A stretch of 64,000 bases of DNA, taken from contig JAEMWC010000032.1 in the NCBI GenBank assembly GCA_016490735.1, forward strand, positions 1,857,501 to 1,921,500, written 5' to 3'. The notes beneath the pieces are model-generated. The model had not been told where the DNA came from. It made no database searches and saw only the letters and a program-made list of their open reading frames with translations. This DNA comes from Pachyseris speciosa (Eukaryota > Cnidaria > Anthozoa > Scleractinia > Pachyseridae). Made by a program: the position numbers and the translations under genes. Shown here piece after piece: positions 43,716 to 53,302 of this stretch (position 1 is the stretch's first letter; every line of letters starts with the position of its first letter).

Positions 43716-44171
43716 TTAATTCATGACCACTTCAAGTGTGAATGCTGTATCAAATGCTCCACTATTAGGATGTGAATAGTCAATTATAAAATAGCCTCTC
43801 GATAATGATTTATTGACGTTAACCGTTGTGATGTTTCTACTCATAGTATTATGTCTGTGTTCATAAATAGTTGCTGGTAATGGCAAAGGCATACCACCTT
43901 CAGCTTTTGTCTTGAAGTAGAATATTCCAGGTTTTGTTCCTTGTAATACATACATTTTCTTAATATAAAAGTTATTGTTATGAATGACTAAAAAATCAGA
44001 GCCATTTATCAATACAGGCTTTAAAGCATTCTTATTATGTCCTTGTTTGGCTTTGACAGAGCAATTTAAATATTGTATTTGACCGATTATTCCATTCCCA
44101 TTCAAATTTAGATCACCTCCTAATTTCGGACTGTAAAGAGCAAATCCTCCAAGATCGAAAGCTGTTTCCAT
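43716..44171 (-). CDS. fibre-associated protein
   Basis: 151 residues. It opens METAFDLGGFALYSPKLGGDLNLNG, repeating the LGGDLNLNG module that ends the preceding gene, then a beta-rich domain with IYEHRHNTMSRN and a C-terminal GYFIIDYSHPNSGAFDTAFTLEVVMN. Its ATG starts 2 bases after the stop of the upstream fibre gene; it may be translated by re-initiation, or be the fibre's C-terminal domain. Confidence 0.6.
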   Translation of the reverse strand: METAFDLGGFALYSPKLGGDLNLNGNGIIGQIQYLNCSVKAKQGHNKNALKPVLINGSDFLVIHNNNFYIKKMYVLQGTKPGIFYFKTKAEGGMPLPLPATIYEHRHNTMSRNITTVNVNKSLSRGYFIIDYSHPNSGAFDTAFTLEVVMN

Positions 44172-44173
44172 GA

Positions 44174-47100
44174 TTAACCTGTAACGCTTGAACGAAATAG
44201 ATTCAAACTATTATTATGAATTCTATAGCCATTCAGATTTAAATCACCACCAAGTTTAGCCTCTTTTATCAGATAAGTGTTCATATTAATATTATTTAGC
44301 ATTGTAAATTCACCATTGTCTCCACCAAACAACCAATTTTCATTTTCTTTCACATCAAAACCATTCAAATCTAAATCAGTTTGTAATTGGATTTCTTCAT
44401 TCACGATTTTATAAGCTTCTGCGAAGTCGTAAACACTTGATGGAACGTCTACAGCTTCAAAATCAATACCATATGCAACACAATGAACTTTGTACTTATT
44501 TGGATAAGTTGGGTTAGCATTAATATGAATCGTACAATATAAATATTCAGGTGGTGAACTTGCTGATGGTTTTTCAATCCATAATAAATATCTCGAATGA
44601 TCTTCATTTCTGTTATCAAATTTTCTCCCTACAGTTTTATGAATTGTAATTCCACCTTTTGCACTGAATGTTACACTACTAAGACTCATTCCTTCATAAT
44701 CAGGAAATAGCCATTCAAGAATGAAAGTGTATTTTCCATCTTTTATTGTGTACATATTAAATCCAATCTTAGCTTCGTAAATATGATTAGCTTCTTTATT
44801 CAAGTCTATATCAATGACCTTTTTTGAAATCAAATGTGGTGAACGAGGTAAATTGACATATCCATTGACTTTCAAGCCATATTCAGTACTGACTTCATCG
44901 ATATCATTCATCAAATATTTGAAAGCATTCTTTGGATGAGAAGCAGATGAAATATGACTTTTTTCTAATTGATCTAAATTTACGGCATCGGTTTTATTTG
45001 TTCCTTCTTTTAAGTTAATGATTTTATGCCCTCCAAGTTTCATATCCGCTGCCATCACGTTTGTTCCATTCAATAATAAAGTGTTCGCTCTCATAGCTGT
45101 TCCAGCTCGATTTAAAACTCTGAAGTTCACTGCATCAGTTTCATTCACCACATCCGCTAAATTCGTCACTTTATTTCCACCCATCGACAAATCGCCATAC
45201 ATTGCAGTCGAACCGTCTCGTCGGAGAAAATATTCATCAGTATAAAGTTTTGTCACCGCATCGTCTGCGTTGACAGGTGGAGCAAGATCAGTAATGGCAT
45301 TGTTGTTCATATTCAGATTTTGTTGTGCAATCGCATCGAGTTTGGTTTGCAACCTCTGGTCCACATAACTTTTGTTTACAGCATCTTGTGGGTTTGAGGG
45401 GTTATCCTGCAGGTTGAGGATTTTGTTTAATTTCATGTCAACATTACTACCAAACGCAACATGACCGTTTTCAATTTCATAAGCTGGGTCATGGAGAAAG
45501 TAAGACAAATTGGTATGATAGCCATAGGCCCCATAAACGATGATATGTGTTTTGGTGTTAGACGCAGGAGCAGTGCTGGAAAGTTCCACCTGTATTGCCG
45601 CTTGCCCACCACTGGTTTTTTCGATTCGGAAAAGCTTCTTCATATAACCATCAACGTGTGGAGTTTTGAGAAAAGGTTTTTGAAACGACTGTCCCACATC
45701 TCGTATATTTACAGTTGGAAGGGTTAAATCGACTGTTGCACTTCTTGGGTCTGATGGTGAGTAAAACTCAACAACAAAAGTGTACTGACTGTTTCTCAAA
45801 GATGTCACATTAAAACGAATTTTGGATGTAAAGTTGCCTCTTCGTTTGATGAAAAAAGACAATGACGACTTGTTTATGTGGTATGGTGATCTGTCAAAAT
45901 TCTCAATTTGAAGGTTTTCCACACCACTACTACAGAAGACTTGGATATGTCTTTTAACAGAAAAGCGAATGGGTTGCGTTGAGCTCCTGATGCTGAAAAA
46001 ACAAGGTCATCAACATACTTTTTGTTGGCAGAATCTTTATCAGAGTTTGGAGATCCAACATTTGTTATTTTATTGTCACCCATGTCAAGATCACCGGTCA
46101 TTGCAACACTTCCATCTTTTTTAAGAAATGGTGAAACATCAATGCCAGTAATTCCAGCAATTTCAGTATCAACATACCCCTTTGTGGCTGTATCATTGTT
46201 TGCTGTTGGCGCTGCTACATTAGTCAATTTGTTACCTCCAAGATTCAAATCAGAAGTCATCGCAACGCTTCCATTTAGTTTCAAAAAATTATTGTTCACA
46301 TAGTTTCTATTTACAGCTGAATAACCGAATATTGGGTTATCTGGTATGCCAAACAGATCATTTCTATTCATGCTGACAGGTGCATAAATTACACCACCAG
46401 TGTTTATATTAAGGAAATCAGCTGTTTTATTATCAACATATGATTTATTCACAGCATCTTGTGGGTTTGAGGGGTTATCCTGCAGGTTCATGATTTTGTT
46501 TAATTTCATGTCAATATCACCACCAAAAGCAACATTGCCGTTTTCAATTTCATACACTGGGTCGTGAATATGTGATAAAATGATATTAGAAAATCCATAA
46601 ACACCATAAACTATAACATAATGTTTTTTATTATTTTGTAAATATGGCGAAATCAACAATAACTCCATTGATGTGGAACCATGACTTGTTTTTTCAAGGA
46701 AGAATATTCTCTTAAGATAACCATCAACAAGATGAGTCTTTGGAAATGCTCTTTTTATTGAATCCTTTCTTTCAATTAAATTTGATGACAGATTGTCGTC
46801 ATCGACTGTTGCATTATTTGGGCTACCATCAGTATAAAACTCAACAACTAAAGTGTACTTTGAAACTTCCAATTGTGACAAATCAAAACGAAGAACAGTT
46901 GTAAGACCAGCAGAAGGAATAACAAAAGACAAGGCTTTTTTATTTATTGAGTAAGGGCTTTTATTATAGACTTCTAATTGTAGATTATTCGCATTTCTAA
47001 GAATAGTTGTTTTTGATACATCTTCAAGAAGAAATTTAAATGGATTAACACGTGTTCCTTCAATTGATAAAACAGCATCATTAACATATCCCAAGTTAGT

Positions 47101-47370
47101 AGAATCATAATGATTTACTGGATCACTAATATTTGTCAAACGTTTATTTTCAATGTCATAATTACCATCTTGTGTTAATTTGAATCCATCACCTTTGGGA
47201 CCAACAGCTCCAGTAGCTCCTTGTGGACCAATTGCACCTGTATTACCTTTTGGACCTCTATCACCTCTATCACCTTTTTCACCTTTGGGACCAATTGGAC
47301 CAGCTGGGCCTCTTTCACCAGTACCAGTTTCTGTTTTATCTTGATTTATTTGAGCATTAAAAACTCCCAT
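44174..47370 (-). pseudogene. long collagen-like/phage-fibre-like protein, one frame break
   Basis: 47370-45874 and 45922-44174 are one ~1,065-residue fibre gene with a -1 step near 45925-45935. N-terminus MGVFNAQINQDK, then ~45 residues of Gly-X-Y, then alternating (a) ~45-residue modules of the type SDLNLGGNKLTNVAAP...ATKGYVD and (b) ~130-residue jelly-roll-like modules beginning NPF(K/A)FLL(E/K)D(V/I)SK, three copies in all (third NAFKYLMNDIDE). The element 1 fibre has the same parts. Trimeric attachment fibre is the likely role. A TCTAAC box lies 11 bases before the start. Confidence 0.8.
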
Positions 47371-47381
47371 TATATCATCTT

Positions 47382-47387
47382 GTTAGA
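47382..47387 (-). promoter_or_regulatory. TCTAA box of the long fibre gene
   Basis: TCTAAC, 11 bases before the ATG at 47370. The TAA inside it is also the stop codon of the tiny ORF upstream. Confidence 0.65.
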
Positions 47388-47457
47388 TTAATTTTTCGAT
47401 TCTTTCTGTTCTGGGATTCTCCTGTTTTTCTGGATTTTGAAAATTATTGATTGCCAT
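47383..47457 (-). CDS. tiny 24-residue ORF with its own promoter box
   Basis: MAINNFQNPEKQ...EKLI, starting in ATTATATGG 10 bases after a TCTAAT box (47468-47473) and ending in the TCTAAC box of the next gene. Too short to judge by composition; the promoter is the only support. Confidence 0.35.
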   Translation of the reverse strand: MAINNFQNPEKQENPRTERIEKLI

Positions 47458-47467
47458 ATAATATTAG

Positions 47468-47473
47468 ATTAGA
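47468..47473 (-). promoter_or_regulatory. TCTAA box of the tiny ORF
   Basis: TCTAAT 10 bases before the ATG at 47457; a second overlapping TCTAAT lies at 47463-47468. Confidence 0.5.
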
Positions 47474-48111
47474 TTAAACTGCACCATAAAAATTTCTCTT
47501 GATTGTTTTCATCGGCTTGTCGACATAACAGAAGGAATATGGTTTCTTGGTTGCTTCAATGTATTTCTTCTTGTCTATTCCAAGTTCTTGTGCAATCAAG
47601 TTCCTTTCTCTTGAGGATGGGAAATCATAAAGGCAGAAGTGACTGCAATTGAGTCTGATTGATTTTGGACAGCCATAGAATGATTGTGTGAGATATATGA
47701 CTGAACAGTTCTTGTGTCTCCCCTGAATGAAATAGCTTATGATTTGATCTTGTTTTTTATCAGTGACAAAATCATCAAAAACAACCAATCGCTGCAAATC
47801 TGTGTTTTTATTTGTTCAACTGGCAATATCTCTTCTTGACTGCAAACCAAGGCAGGATATCCAATGTGACTGCTTATTTCATCCATTACTTTCCGAAGAT
47901 ATTTGTACTTGTCTTGATCCAAATTTTTTGCATAAAGATGTATCTGATCATAATAAACCAATGGTTCCATAATCAGATGCATGAACAATGTTGTCTTTCC
48001 AGATCCAGAATTACCAGCCAATAACATTCTAAATGTATCTTTTGGCATATACGGATACAACTGTCTGAATGAATTCTTTAAACCCTGAATATCATAATTA
48101 GGGATTTCCAT
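47474..48111 (-). pseudogene. ATP: FtsK/HerA-type packaging ATPase, one frame break
   Basis: 48111-47737 has MEIPNYDIQG, MPKDTFRMLLAGNSGSGKT (Walker A). 47797-47474, at -1, has LVVFDDFVTDKK (Walker B), CSVIYLTQSFYG (sensor) and YSFCYVDKP. The two halves overlap by 60 bases. About 212 residues, as in other Polintons. A single lost base near 47,790-47,810 is the simplest explanation. It shares a 36-bp divergent promoter with the gene at 48148. Confidence 0.85.
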
Positions 48112-48121
48112 ATGTAAATAG

Positions 48122-48127
48122 TTTAGA
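48122..48127 (-). promoter_or_regulatory. TCTAA box of the ATPase gene
   Basis: TCTAAA on the minus strand, exactly 10 bases before the ATG at 48111 in an ACATATGG context. Confidence 0.65.
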
Positions 48128-48131
48128 TTAG

Positions 48132-48137
48132 TCTAAC
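48132..48137 (+). promoter_or_regulatory. TCTAA box of the 48148 gene
   Basis: TCTAAC, exactly 10 bases before the ATG at 48148 (GTATATGG). Back-to-back with the ATPase box, so this is a bidirectional late promoter. Confidence 0.65.
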
Positions 48138-48147
48138 ACAATTGTAT

Positions 48148-48953
48148 ATGGATATAGAACGAATGAAAAAGCTTCTTAAAAGTGGAATTGAAGCCGGAAA
48201 CAAAACTAGAGAAGTTCGTGATGTTATCAAGACTTATGAATACAGAAAACAGGATGCATATGATACAACATCAGAATTGCTGAAACCCTCTATTGATGTC
48301 CAGAAGAGTGTCGACGAAAAACAGGATGAAGTTATTAAACAGTTGAAAAAGAATCAACAGGCTTTGACAAAGGACTTGATGATGTTATTGAAGCTAATAG
48401 AAGAGCTATTACAATGGGAACGGAACTTCCTGGAGCCATTGAAGCACCTGAAGAAGCACCTAAAAAAGAGGATCGGAAAATCAGCTTTTTAGATGTCGAT
48501 AACAATTTCAATAAAGATGATAGAATCATATTAAAAAATCACAATCTTTTGAAACCATTCGATTTAACTCAAGTCAGCCCAAAAAAACTTGACGAGGAAA
48601 GGGAAAAGCTTTATTTTTAGGTCGTAGTTTAGCAGGAAAGAAAAAAAGAAAAGATTTAGTGCAAATTATAAAGAATCTATAGGCAGAGAAATACAAACTT
48701 TGAAGAAATACAGAGAAACGATTGATGATATATTAACTTCTTACAAATACAAAACAGGGAAAGGAATGGGTTCAAGGGATGCATTTTTGGGTGACATGCT
48801 TTCAAGACTACAGTTGCTTGGTGGATCTATTTCAGCCGGCAACAACAGCAAAATGTTCAAAATGAATTCACAAAAATATTGCATACATTGAACAGACTGG
48901 GAATCCTGAAAACCGGTGAGTTGAATAAAATAATGATGAAATATCTAATGTAA
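48148..48953 (+). pseudogene. conserved virion-block protein of unknown function, frame-broken
   Basis: Start MDIERMKKLL at 48148. Four successive -1 steps join the open segments to a stop at 48951-48953: helical N-terminus, PGAIEAPEEAPKKED, FDLTQVSPKKLD, YRETIDDILTSYKY and LGGSISAGN...NRLGILKTG. It holds the first position of the capsid block and resembles 27571-28491 of element 1 at the C-terminus. Total length would be about 270 residues. The penton promoter box lies in its last codons. Confidence 0.6.
48944..48949 (+). promoter_or_regulatory. TCTAA box of the penton gene
   Basis: TCTAAT, 10 bases before the ATG at 48960 (AAGTATATG). Confidence 0.65.
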
Positions 48954-48959
48954 AAGTAT

Positions 48960-49745
48960 ATGACAGAAATTTCATTACGATTCAACAGTAAAAACAGAGA
49001 CAAAATTGGTGTCAGCAAGAGTCATGATTTTGAAAAAAGATTTAATTCACCTCTTAAATTAACGAATGATTTAAAATATGAAATGGCTGTGAATGTCATC
49101 AATATGACATACAGTTGGTACAATATCAGAGATATTTTTGGGAATAATCAAATGAAATACAGCTATGACAAAGGTGCAAACTGGGAAACAATAACATTCG
49201 TTAACGGGATGTATTCATACGACGATATCAATAGTTACATTCATGAGTATATGAGAAAAAACAGCCATGTACTGAATCCATCTGAAACAGACAAATCAAA
49301 ATTCAAGTATGGTATTAACATGTATTTCGTTTTGTCAACATATCGCATTTTGATTGAACTCAATGAAAATTATCGTGTGGATCTGAGGAATCTTGATTTC
49401 AGAAAACTTATCGGTTTCGATTCAAAATTAGTTCCAGCCACAGAATATGGAACAAATCTACCTGATATTACAAGAGGAGTAGATGAAATTTATATCAATT
49501 GTGATTTGGTGACAGATAGCATTGTTGATGGAAATAGCACAAATACAATCGCTGTTATTCCTGTCACAGATCTCGTTAGAAGTTTACCTTTCACTTACAA
49601 ACCTCGTTTTCTTTCATGGAATCCAGTCTCAACACATACAATCAGCTCAATACGTTTTTATGTCACTGATTCTTCTAGAGCTCCAGTCGATTTAAATGGG
49701 ATAGATTGGTATATTGAGTTGTTCTTGAGAAGTGTGGAATTATAA
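48960..49745 (+). CDS. penton-like minor capsid protein
   Basis: 261 residues, intact. Landmarks shared with element 1: SHDFEKRFNSPL, NMTYSWYNI, FVNGMYSYDDINSYI, LPDITRGVDEIYINCDL, LPFTYKPRFLSWNPV and DLNGIDWYIELFLRSVEL. This is the single jelly-roll vertex protein of Polinton-like viruses. It precedes the small basic protein and MCP in the same order as element 1. Confidence 0.85.
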   Translation: MTEISLRFNSKNRDKIGVSKSHDFEKRFNSPLKLTNDLKYEMAVNVINMTYSWYNIRDIFGNNQMKYSYDKGANWETITFVNGMYSYDDINSYIHEYMRKNSHVLNPSETDKSKFKYGINMYFVLSTYRILIELNENYRVDLRNLDFRKLIGFDSKLVPATEYGTNLPDITRGVDEIYINCDLVTDSIVDGNSTNTIAVIPVTDLVRSLPFTYKPRFLSWNPVSTHTISSIRFYVTDSSRAPVDLNGIDWYIELFLRSVEL

Positions 49746-49758
49746 AACCTAATAGTAT

Positions 49759-49989
49759 ATGAAACGGTTTGAGTTTAAAAAATATGAACAACATGGTGAA
49801 GGTATTGTGACTGATATGATCAAAACAGCTGGAAAAAAAGCAGCAACAACAATTGGTGAACATGCTGGCAAAAAAGCTGGTGACAAAATCATAGAACTTT
49901 TGAAAAAGAGAAAGAGTGGAACTGAGAGTGTGAGCCAGACTGGTGGTTTAATCAGAAGAAAGAGAGGCCGACCTCGTAAAATCAAATAA
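49759..49989 (+). CDS. small basic protein with AT-hook-like C-terminus
   Basis: 76 residues, pI clearly basic, ending RRKRGRPRKIK, which contains the AT-hook core GRP flanked by basic residues. Repeated AGKKA/G units in the middle. Probably packs or tethers the viral DNA (inference). Start in GTATATG; the box upstream is CTAAT only 5 bases away, a weaker form. It lies 13 bases after the penton stop. Confidence 0.65.
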   Translation: MKRFEFKKYEQHGEGIVTDMIKTAGKKAATTIGEHAGKKAGDKIIELLKKRKSGTESVSQTGGLIRRKRGRPRKIK

Positions 49990-49994
49990 TTTTA

Positions 49995-50000
49995 TCTAAC
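49995..50000 (+). promoter_or_regulatory. TCTAA box of the MCP gene
   Basis: TCTAAC, 10 bases before the ATG at 50011 (AATATATG). Confidence 0.7.
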
Positions 50001-50010
50001 ACAATAATAT

Positions 50011-51295
50011 ATGTCAAACTATCGTGACTCAAAATATATCGAAAGATATGAAGATGTAGTGTTCGAACTAGAGACAGCACTTAATACTGTAGTAGCAAAC
50101 AATGCTCATCAGAGTAAAACAGGCTACCGATTCATTGTTGATAACAGTGGAGAGACTACACCATTTGACTGGTATAATGCCCGTTTTAATGTCGATTTCA
50201 TTGTGAAAAAGCTTGCAATGGAGGCCACATAGCTGCTGCAGATCAAAATGGTATTGTTAATTCAGTTCACGCTCTTATTAACACCATTAATGTGAAAATG
50301 AATGGTCTTGATGTTTATGAGTGCAGAGATGCCAACCAGGCTACAAATATAAGTCATTGCTTGAGTATTCACAGGGTTATGTTGTAAGTCAGGGAACCAA
50401 TGAGTTCTTCTATCTTGACACAAATAGGAATGCTGATGATAGAGAGGCTGAGGATACTTATAACAAAGGTTTCGCAGCTCGCAAAGCACTGTTGAATGGT
50501 GCAGCCGGTAAAGTGAATGCAGAGATAGCATTGAACAGATACGGTTTTTTCAAGAGCTTTTGGGATGAACTTATGCCTAACTCAAAAGTAGAGGTGAAAT
50601 TGACACTTGAGAGTGATGCCAATTTGATTTGGCAAGCTGCCGATGATTGCCGTGTGGTACTAACTAAATTCCAGCTAATAGTTCCTCGCATTGTTTTTAA
50701 TTCTGCGGGAAAGTCCTTATACATGAGCAAGTATCTTGACAACAGAAAGTGGACTTACATGAGAGAAATGGTTGAGAGAGGCAATTCAACAAGACAGCAG
50801 ACAGCCAATTTCCGTATTTCCACAGGAATAAACAAACCCAGGCATGTCTTTGTATTCATCATCAATGATGCCAATAATGCATCTCAGACAGCCAATAAAT
50901 TCTTGTACAACACATTCTCAGTTGCAAATGACCGAACTTTGACTGATTGTTATCTTGAAGTTGGCAACGGAAATGATTATCCAGAGCTTCGTTATAAACC
51001 ATCAACAGAACCAACAAGAGTATTTAGAGATGTTTTGAAATATGTTCAAGCTGTAAACGATTTCAGTGAAAGTACCCTTCTTAACAGGGGCAATTTCGGT
51101 ACAATATTCCCTTTTGTTTATTTCGATCTTACAAAACAGAAACAGGATATTAAAGATGGAATGACAAAACTGACTTTCAAATACACTTTGAGTGCTGCAA
51201 CAAATGCTGATTACAGTGTGTATGCATTGGTCCTCTATGAGCAGGATATTGAGATGAGAAAGACTGATGGAAAATTAATTCTGAGATCAATGTAA
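50011..51295 (+). pseudogene. MCP: major capsid protein (double jelly-roll), two frame breaks
   Basis: 50011-50232 has FDWYNARFNVDF. A -1 step near 50220 leads into a middle segment (HIAAADQNG...VKMNGLDVYECRD) and a second -1 step near 50350 into the long frame to 51295 with NEFFYLDTN, FWDELMPNSKVEVKLTLES, KPRHVFVFIIND, YPELRYKPS, FPFVYFDLTKQK and YALVLYEQDIE. These match the element 1 MCP in order. About 430 residues in total. Both breaks are single-base deletion type. Confidence 0.8.
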
Positions 51296-51367
51296 ATTAA
51301 ATAAATTAAATAAATTAAATTAAATGATTGTTTGTATTAAATACAATTTAGTATAAACATATATTAT

Positions 51368-52219
51368 ATGACTACTTATCATCCTCATGGAGTAAGACTT
51401 TCAAACAGTCAGAAGCAAAGGCTTGCAAAAGCTATACAAACAAATTCACCGGTAACATTGAGACTCGCACATGGAGATCTCACTGGAGGTGATCAAATGA
51501 TGTTGACAAAAACACAGATAAAAAAATTAGCCAAATCACAGAGAAATGGAACAGGTGCTGATGTAAAGATATCCAAAGCACAGATCAGAAAATCAGTCCA
51601 AGAAGGAGGTTCTCTTTGGTCCAGTCTTTTTTCACTTGGAACAAGACTATTGCCTTATGCAGGTAAAGCAGTAGCTAAAGCGGCTCCAGCATTGGCTACA
51701 GGTGCTCTTTCTTCATTAGCAAGTCTCGGCATTGATAAACTATTTGGAAAGAAACAAAAAGGAGGATTTCTTATTCCTAATGCCAATTTATCCCAATTAT
51801 TTAATGTAGGAAATTTATTGAATACGAGACAGATGGCTGATGTTATCCAAAAAATGCAGTATGGTGGAGACGTTGTTATAAAACCAACAAAAGCGCAGAC
51901 TGGAAAGGGTATTGGAACAATACTCGCCAGCATTGGAATTCCTTTGGCTATAGAAGCAATCAGAAAATTAACTGGAAAAGGTTTGCATGTTGAAAGCAGC
52001 CGTCCAAGACGGTCAATACCTGTTCATGTTCCAGATTCCATTGCAAAAAATAAAAGTGGTGGGAAACATGCTATGATTCCATGGCAATCTCCTCCTGTTT
52101 TTGGTACATGGAATAACCCAATCGGTTATGGAATGAAAAAAAAAAAAAAAGGAAAAGGACTTCTACTAGGCAAAAACAGTCCATTCAATTCAATCCCCAT
52201 ACTAGGAACCATTTTGTAA
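51368..52219 (+). CDS. basic virion core protein
   Basis: 283 residues. Contains LTKTQIKKLAKS, VKISKAQIRKSVQEGGSLWSSLFSLG, Gly/Ala hydrophobic stretches, a second GTILASIGIPLAIEAIRKLTGKG block, RRSIPVH and WQSPPVFGTW, the same string of motifs as the N-terminal part of the element 1 core-protease fusion. A run of 15 A (52136-52150) encodes five lysines; the -1 frame is open from there into the protease ORF. Start in ATTATATG. Related to adenovirus-type precursor core proteins by motif plan. Confidence 0.75.
   Translation: MTTYHPHGVRLSNSQKQRLAKAIQTNSPVTLRLAHGDLTGGDQMMLTKTQIKKLAKSQRNGTGADVKISKAQIRKSVQEGGSLWSSLFSLGTRLLPYAGKAVAKAAPALATGALSSLASLGIDKLFGKKQKGGFLIPNANLSQLFNVGNLLNTRQMADVIQKMQYGGDVVIKPTKAQTGKGIGTILASIGIPLAIEAIRKLTGKGLHVESSRPRRSIPVHVPDSIAKNKSGGKHAMIPWQSPPVFGTWNNPIGYGMKKKKKGKGLLLGKNSPFNSIPILGTIL
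52136..52150 (+). other. A15 tract at the core/protease frame overlap
   Basis: The core ORF (stop 52217-52219) and the protease frame are related by -1, and the protease frame has no stop between this tract and 52674. Slippage on the A run, a lost base, or independent initiation are all possible. In element 1 the two parts are one open frame. Confidence 0.4.
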
Positions 52220-52674
52220 ATAAACCCTTATCCAACTTTGATTTAATCAATTGGGTTAAACAACTTGGAATAAAACATTTTAGAGGAGTATTTTCAAGAG
52301 ACAATCTGCCGAACCTGATGAGAAACAATGAATGTGGGATAGTCAATCTTGATTCCAAAATTGGACCTGGTACTCATTGGGTTTGTTATAGGAATTTCAA
52401 AAATGATAAATACTGTGAATACTTCGACTCTTTCGGTTTAATGATGCCAACAGAAGTAAAGAAATACATGGCTGCAAGCGGTAAACAACTTGAATACTCT
52501 GGTGATGAGATACAAGAAAGGGAATCAGTATTATGTGGATATTGGTGTTTGTACTATCTTCTTGAGAGACAAAAAGACAGATCCATTCTTAATACAATAC
52601 ATAATGCTGAATTTGATCCAACAGACACAAGAGTCAATCACAGATTCATAATCAATTATTTCAAAAATATGTAA
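52220..52674 (+). CDS. PRO: adenain-like maturation protease
   Basis: The frame is open through the core gene's end; conserved sequence begins at about 52222 (KPLSNFDLINWVKQL, FSRDNLP) and an internal ATG exists at 52318. Catalytic landmarks: GPGTHWVCY (His), EYFDSFG (Asp), VLCGYWCLYYLLERQ (Cys). The true start is unclear because there is no ATG at the beginning of the conserved part, so fusion to the core protein by -1 frameshift or a lost base is likely. Processes capsid precursors. Confidence 0.75.
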
Positions 52675-52683
52675 TGTATATGT

Positions 52684-52962
52684 ATGTCTGTTAAGTTAAA
52701 CAAAAACAGTGGGATAATAAAAGTCGGTAAATATTACGCGTGCTATAATGAGAAAGAATACTTTGATCCATCAGGACAGGAGATACCTGCTCAAATGGAG
52801 AAAAAGAATTGTTTCAATGAATCAATGCGTATTAGAGATCCGTTATTGAGTAAACAATGGTGTTTGTACTACCTTTTAGAACGTCAGGAAGGTACAATGA
52901 TATTAACAATATTATTTGATGATAAAAGATTTAATAAATTTCTATCTAACATAAAAGTATGA
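52684..52962 (+). CDS. inactive paralogue of the protease
   Basis: 92 residues. Aligns with the C-terminal half of the preceding protease: EYFDPSGQEIPAQMEK against EYFDSFGLMMPTEVKK and WCLYYLLERQ identical. The catalytic His (GTHW becomes VGKYY) and the nucleophile (LCGYW becomes LSKQW) are both replaced. A tandem duplicate that kept the fold but cannot be a protease. Starts in GTATATGTATG, 9 bases after the protease stop. Confidence 0.65.
   Translation: MSVKLNKNSGIIKVGKYYACYNEKEYFDPSGQEIPAQMEKKNCFNESMRIRDPLLSKQWCLYYLLERQEGTMILTILFDDKRFNKFLSNIKV
52945..52950 (+). promoter_or_regulatory. TCTAA box of the small 52959 ORF
   Basis: TCTAAC 8 bases before the ATG at 52959; it lies inside the last codons of the protease paralogue. 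Confidence 0.55.
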
Positions 52963-53114
52963 TAGAATTCGAAATAATTGATGATGTTAATATATTTGTT
53001 ATAATAGTTGTTAATAGATTGATTGGTTTGCGAGTTGTAATCAAATGCACTTTGGATAATATAACAGTATTCTATGACAAACTTAGTGGAAATGTATGTC
53101 GATTTAACTACTAG
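52959..53114 (+). CDS. small 51-residue ORF of unknown function
   Basis: MIEFEIIDDVNIFVIIVV...CRFNY. A hydrophobic stretch at residues 12-28 might be a membrane segment. Found because of the TCTAAC box in front of it; it overlaps the preceding gene by 4 bases (ATGA-type overlap) and is followed 12 bases later by the next TCTAAC box. Confidence 0.5.
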   Translation: MIEFEIIDDVNIFVIIVVNRLIGLRVVIKCTLDNITVFYDKLSGNVCRFNY

Positions 53115-53126
53115 ACAAAGAAAATA

Positions 53127-53132
53127 TCTAAC
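53127..53132 (+). promoter_or_regulatory. TCTAA box of the zinc-ribbon/minor capsid gene
   Basis: TCTAAC, 11 bases before the ATG at 53144. Confidence 0.65.
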
Positions 53133-53143
53133 CAATATGTATA

Positions 53144-53302
53144 ATGGTAAAATCATATTGTGTTAAACAGAAGAAAGTCACTGAATGTGTACCAGGAAGT
53201 GAAAGATATCAGAAGACTAAAAATGGTCGAACTGTTATGAAATGTACTTGTGCTGAATGTGGAATCACAAAGACTAAATTTGTCAGAAATCGGGGAAACT
53301 GA
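53144..53302 (+). CDS. DUF5679-like zinc-ribbon ORF (N-terminal part of minor capsid)
   Basis: 52 residues: VKSYCV, a PGSE turn, KNGRTVMKCTCAECGITKTKFV. The element 1 counterpart at 23731 has the same landmarks. The last three sense codons are CGG GGA AAC followed by TGA, which makes a canonical slippery site; the -1 frame continues without a stop into the minor-capsid ORF. Expected products are the short zinc ribbon and, after frameshifting, a zinc ribbon fused to the PLA2 protein. Confidence 0.65.
   Translation: MVKSYCVKQKKVTECVPGSERYQKTKNGRTVMKCTCAECGITKTKFVRNRGN

Noticed and set aside
44174..47370. Host collagen gene
   Set aside because: Gly-X-Y tract is very short, intronless, followed by phage-fibre-like modules, and lies inside the provirus between viral genes.
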